Below, piece after piece: positions 5,129 to 7,204 of a stretch of DNA of 7,204 nt. The stretch comes from an uncultured Candidatus Saccharibacteria bacterium. Its GTDB lineage: Bacteria > Patescibacteriota > Saccharimonadia > Saccharimonadales > Saccharimonadaceae. The stretch is from contig CALIXX010000034.1 of assembly GCA_938046115.1 (NCBI GenBank), positions 1-7,204 of the forward strand. The letters are read 5' to 3'. Position 1 is the first letter of the stretch, and every line of letters starts with the position of its first letter. Both the position numbers and the translations under genes were made by a program. Below the pieces are notes generated by a model. It did no database searches, had not been told where the DNA came from, and worked only from the letters and a program-made list of their open reading frames with translations.

Positions 5129-5415
5129 GCTGCCTCCTCTTCGCCTGCGTCATCGTTTTTGAGCTCAATCGAGCCCTGCGAGCGCTTGAGCACGGCATCG
5201 AGCCGAAATGCTTTGCGCTTGCTGATCGGGCGTGTCTCGATGACCCGCACCGTATCACCAACATTGGCATCGTTTGTCTCGTCGTGAGCAGCATACTTAC
5301 GGGTGACGGTGTATTGCTTGCCGTAAATAGGGTGTGTTTCGCGGCTGGTCACGGTCACCGTGATGGTCTTGTTGCCCGCGGCCGAGGAAACAACGCCGGT
5401 CAATGTCTTGGCCAT
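5125..5415 (-). CDS. rpsQ: Small ribosomal subunit protein uS17
   Basis: The 96-residue product is uS17, an OB-fold protein that binds the 5' domain of 16S rRNA early in assembly. Visible family segments are LTGVVSSAAGNKTITVTV (5-22), HPIYGKQYTVTRKYAAHDE (about 28-46), and VGDTVRVIETRPISKRKAFRL (52-72). It is slightly longer than the usual 80-90 residues because of an acidic tail, DDAGEEEAA. That tail encodes the GAGGAGG ribosome site for uL14 and may exist partly for that reason. The stop is TGA, read as a stop, which argues against a lineage that decodes TGA as glycine. The ATG overlaps the uL29 stop (TAATG). Confidence 0.97.
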   Translation of the reverse strand: MAKTLTGVVSSAAGNKTITVTVTSRETHPIYGKQYTVTRKYAAHDETNDANVGDTVRVIETRPISKRKAFRLDAVLKRSQGSIELKNDDAGEEEAA

Positions 5416-5618
5416 TAGTTTGTTCCTTTCCGCTGATTAATTTCTGTTAGTATCTGCGCAATCTCTCGGCGATATACACCAAGAATCCGCGGATTGGCGA
5501 GCTCACCTGCCCGGTGGCCACGCTGGGCCTCAAGCAGATCGGCGCGCTTGGCGGCCAGCTCTTGCTGGAGTGTCTCGAGGCTCTTGACCTCTGTTGCAGG
5601 GACTGCATTCTCTGCCAT
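5415..5618 (-). CDS. rpmC: Large ribosomal subunit protein uL29
   Basis: The 67-residue product is uL29, a helical-hairpin protein at the tunnel exit beside uL23, where targeting and folding factors dock. The first helix covers about 13-34 (SLETLQQELAAKRADLLEAQ) and the second about 41-63, with the conserved NPRILGVYRREIAQILTEI. Family length is 60-70 residues. The position between uL16 and uS17 is the universal bacterial one. A 2-nt gap follows the uL16 stop; the GAGGAGG site is within the KEEA codons of uL16. Its own tail (QRKGTN) encodes the GGAAAGGA site for uS17. Confidence 0.96.
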   Translation of the reverse strand: MAENAVPATEVKSLETLQQELAAKRADLLEAQRGHRAGELANPRILGVYRREIAQILTEINQRKGTN

Positions 5619-5620
5619 CG

Positions 5621-6034
5621 CTAGGCCTCCTCTTTCTTAATAAAGCGTGTCTTGACGGGGAGCTTGTGGCTCGCCAGGCGCATTGCCTCGCGGGCGACAT
5701 CCTCTGGCACACCCTTCATTTCAAACATCACCGTGCCATTCTTGACCTTCGCAACAAAGAACTCAGGGTTACCCTTACCGCCACCCATCTTGAGGCCCAG
5801 TGGCTTGCGGCTCACTGGGGTGTGTGGGAAGATACGGATCCAGATCTTGCCACCACGCTTGACGTAGCGGGTCATTGCCTGGCGAGCTGCCTCGATCTGG
5901 CGGCTTGTGACGCGCTCGTTGCTCAGGCTCTGCAGGCCGTAGTCACCAAAGGCAATGTAGTTGCCCCGTGTGGCGTTGCCGCGGTTCTTGCCGATGCGGA
6001 CTTTGCGAAATTTTGTTTTCTTCGGTAGTAACAT
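5621..6034 (-). CDS. rplP: Large ribosomal subunit protein uL16
   Basis: The 137-residue product is full-length uL16, which binds 23S rRNA by the A-site and peptidyl transferase region and is needed late in 50S assembly. It begins MLLPKKTKFRKVRIGKNRG; other landmarks are FGDYGLQSL (29-37), ITSRQIEAAR-like VTSRQIEAAR (42-51), KIWIRIFPHTPVSRKP (63-78) and MGGGKGNPEFF (83-93). At the place of E. coli Arg81, the residue hydroxylated by RoxA, this protein has Lys82 (LKMGGGKG against VRMGKGKG). The start overlaps the uS3 stop (TAATG). The ribosome site AAAGGAGT is inside the last codons of uS3. Confidence 0.98.
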   Translation of the reverse strand: MLLPKKTKFRKVRIGKNRGNATRGNYIAFGDYGLQSLSNERVTSRQIEAARQAMTRYVKRGGKIWIRIFPHTPVSRKPLGLKMGGGKGNPEFFVAKVKNGTVMFEMKGVPEDVAREAMRLASHKLPVKTRFIKKEEA

Positions 6035-6675
6035 TACTTCGCACTCCTTTCACCCTTATAGATCCAGACCTTGACACCGACGATACCCACGCCAGGGCAG
6101 TTGGCTCGTGCAGTGTGGAAGTCGATATCGGCCCGCAAGGTGTGCAGTGGCACCGAGCCCTCAATGACCTTCTCGCGGCGTGCCATCTCGGCATTGTTAA
6201 GTCGGCCGGCTACCTCGATGCGGATACCCTTGGCACCACTGTTCATGGTATTTTGGGCAGCCATCTTGACGGCGCGGCGGAAGTTAGCGCGGCGCTCGAG
6301 CTGGCGCGCAATATTCTCCGATACCAGCTTGGCGCTGAGCTCTGGCCGACGAACCTCCTCAATGTTGATGCGTACTGGCAAGCTGGTGATCTTCTCGATC
6401 TGTCGCTTGAGCTCTGTCACGCCAGCCCCACCGCGGCCAATCACCACACCAGCCTTGGCGGTGTGAATCGCAATGGTAATCTGGTTTGGGCTGCGCTCAA
6501 TCTCAATCCGGTCGATCGTTGGCCGGCTTGCATAGCGAGCTTCGATCAGCTCACGGATTTTGATGTCTTCTGCCAACCAAGCCGCAAAGTCGCGCTTGTT
6601 TTGGCCAAACCAACGCGAGCTCCAATTTTTATGGACTTGGAGGCGGAAACTGACTGGGTTTACTTTTTGGCCCAT
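6034..6675 (-). CDS. rpsC: Small ribosomal subunit protein uS3
   Basis: The 213-residue product is uS3, a 30S head protein at the mRNA entry channel with helicase-assisting basic residues. It opens with the invariant MGQKVNPVSFRL. An N-terminal KH domain contains the RNA-binding GRGG loop at 80-83 (VVIGRGGAG). The C-terminal domain has SENIARQLERR (119-129), FRRAVKMAAQNTM and the conserved GAKGIRIEVAGRLN, and it ends VGVKVWIYKGE plus a short basic tail. It is about 20 residues shorter than E. coli S3 (233) because the tail is brief. The ATG directly abuts the uL22 stop; AAAGGAGA in the uL22 tail is the ribosome site. Confidence 0.98.
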   Translation of the reverse strand: MGQKVNPVSFRLQVHKNWSSRWFGQNKRDFAAWLAEDIKIRELIEARYASRPTIDRIEIERSPNQITIAIHTAKAGVVIGRGGAGVTELKRQIEKITSLPVRINIEEVRRPELSAKLVSENIARQLERRANFRRAVKMAAQNTMNSGAKGIRIEVAGRLNNAEMARREKVIEGSVPLHTLRADIDFHTARANCPGVGIVGVKVWIYKGERSAK

Positions 6676-7110
6676 TTAGTTGTCTCCTTTCTTGGCTGTA
6701 TCGGTTGCTTTGGCGGGTGCCTTCTTGATCTGCTTCTCTACACCACTCACCTCGACCAAGATATGGCTCGAGCGCTTCTGGAATGGCTGAGCCCGGCCGC
6801 GGCTGGCCGGCTTGTAGCGGCGCAGACGTGAGCCAGCAGTCACGCTAAGGCTGTGAATGTGCAAGCTGCGTGGGTCAAGGCCATGGTTGTTGATGGCGTT
6901 GGCTTGGGCGCTGGCGATTGCCTTCTTGACGGGCAGTGCGGCGCGACGCGGGGTGTGATCAAGAATGACCAGCGCATCGGCCACACTGCGGCCACGCACC
7001 AGGCTAGCAACAATGCTTACCTTGCGCGGGGTCTGGTCTATACCCTTGATGTGCGCCCGAACGATGGCTGGTGCATCGCTCGACCCCTGTTGTGTCTGTG
7101 ATGCGGCCAT
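6676..7110 (-). CDS. rplV: Large ribosomal subunit protein uL22
   Basis: The 144-residue product is uL22, which contacts all 23S rRNA domains and sends a beta-hairpin into the peptide exit tunnel. The core runs from about 14 (APAIVRAHIKGIDQTPRKV) to 122. The tunnel hairpin is at about 92-117, with RRYKPASRGRAQPFQKRSSH. It is longer than the 110 residues of E. coli because of a polar N-terminal extension of about 13 residues and a Lys/Ala-rich tail of about 20 (QIKKAPAKATDTAKKGDN). The end of that tail encodes the ribosome site of uS3. The start overlaps the uS19 stop (TAATG) and is preceded by GGAAAGGAT. An internal start is possible but less likely given that overlap. Confidence 0.96.
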   Translation of the reverse strand: MAASQTQQGSSDAPAIVRAHIKGIDQTPRKVSIVASLVRGRSVADALVILDHTPRRAALPVKKAIASAQANAINNHGLDPRSLHIHSLSVTAGSRLRRYKPASRGRAQPFQKRSSHILVEVSGVEKQIKKAPAKATDTAKKGDN

Positions 7111-7204
7111 TATTTCTTATCCTTTCCACCGTGCTTGCGGAACTTACGGGTTGGGCTAAACTCACCGAGCTTGTGTCCAACCATGTTTTCTGTGACAAGC
7201 ACCG
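7110..7204 (-). CDS. rpsS: Small ribosomal subunit protein uS19, C-terminal end only
   Basis: Thirty complete residues and a TAA stop are present; the gene begins beyond the right edge. The residues VLVTENMVGHKLGEFSPTRK followed by FRKHGGKDKK match the C-terminus of uS19, where VTENMVGHKLGEF and TR-FR-H are nearly invariant. uS19 forms a complex with uS13 in the 30S head near the A-site tRNA. The stop codon shares its last A with the uL22 start. The last codons (GGKDKK) encode GGAAAGGAT, the ribosome site for uL22. The operon promoter and the genes before uS19 (expected uL2, uL23, uL4, uL3, uS10) lie outside the window. Confidence 0.96.
   Translation of the reverse strand, partial: VLVTENMVGHKLGEFSPTRKFRKHGGKDKK

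Noticed and set aside
5968..6831. Long 287-codon plus-strand open frame opposite uS3 and uL22
   Set aside because: It lies entirely antisense to two highly conserved ribosomal genes and has no ribosome site; its length follows from the codon bias of the real genes.

Overview
The right 4 kb of the window (about 3163-7204, minus strand) is a compact ribosomal protein operon. Read in the direction of transcription it holds uS19 (3' end only), uL22, uS3, uL16, uL29, uS17, uL14, uL24, uL5, uS14 and uS8. This is the conserved S10-spc order of bacteria. The proteins are bacterial, and uS14 is the short, cysteine-free type. The spare spacing and the sequence style of uS8 and uS14 suggest Patescibacteria (CPR), most likely Saccharibacteria (TM7). 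That assignment is an inference from memory of the families, not a search. The standard genetic code fits: uS17 ends in TGA and no frame needs TGA read as an amino acid.

Layout from left to right. 1-92: start of an unrecognised minus-strand gene that runs off the edge. 194-1720: a 508-residue unrecognised soluble protein, minus strand. 1721-2009: divergent control region with promoters on both strands and a palindromic site. 2010-2837: a five-helix membrane protein of unknown function, plus strand, made of two internally repeated halves. 2838-3107: no convincing gene; several inverted repeats and a possible plus-strand promoter, so perhaps a small RNA. 3110-3140: a strong hairpin terminator shared by the convergent transcripts. 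3163-7204: the ribosomal operon.

The ribosomal genes are packed with 1-nt or 4-nt overlaps or gaps of a few bases. At nine of ten junctions the Shine-Dalgarno sequence lies inside the last codons of the gene before, so translation is probably coupled along the message. There is no room for a separate spc promoter between uS17 and uL14. The operon stops after uS8 at the terminator, where most bacteria continue with uL6, uL18, uS5 and on to secY. Those genes are not in this window.

The left 2.8 kb is different. It is poorer in G+C, has no recognisable families, and none of its three genes has a Shine-Dalgarno sequence. All three have a TATA-like hexamer exactly 6 nt before the ATG, the spacing expected if transcription starts at the start codon (leaderless mRNA). 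The break in the operon, the leaderless pattern, the duplicated membrane protein and the structured spacer are the parts most worth checking. I see no complete defence system, mobile element, CRISPR array, tRNA or rRNA.
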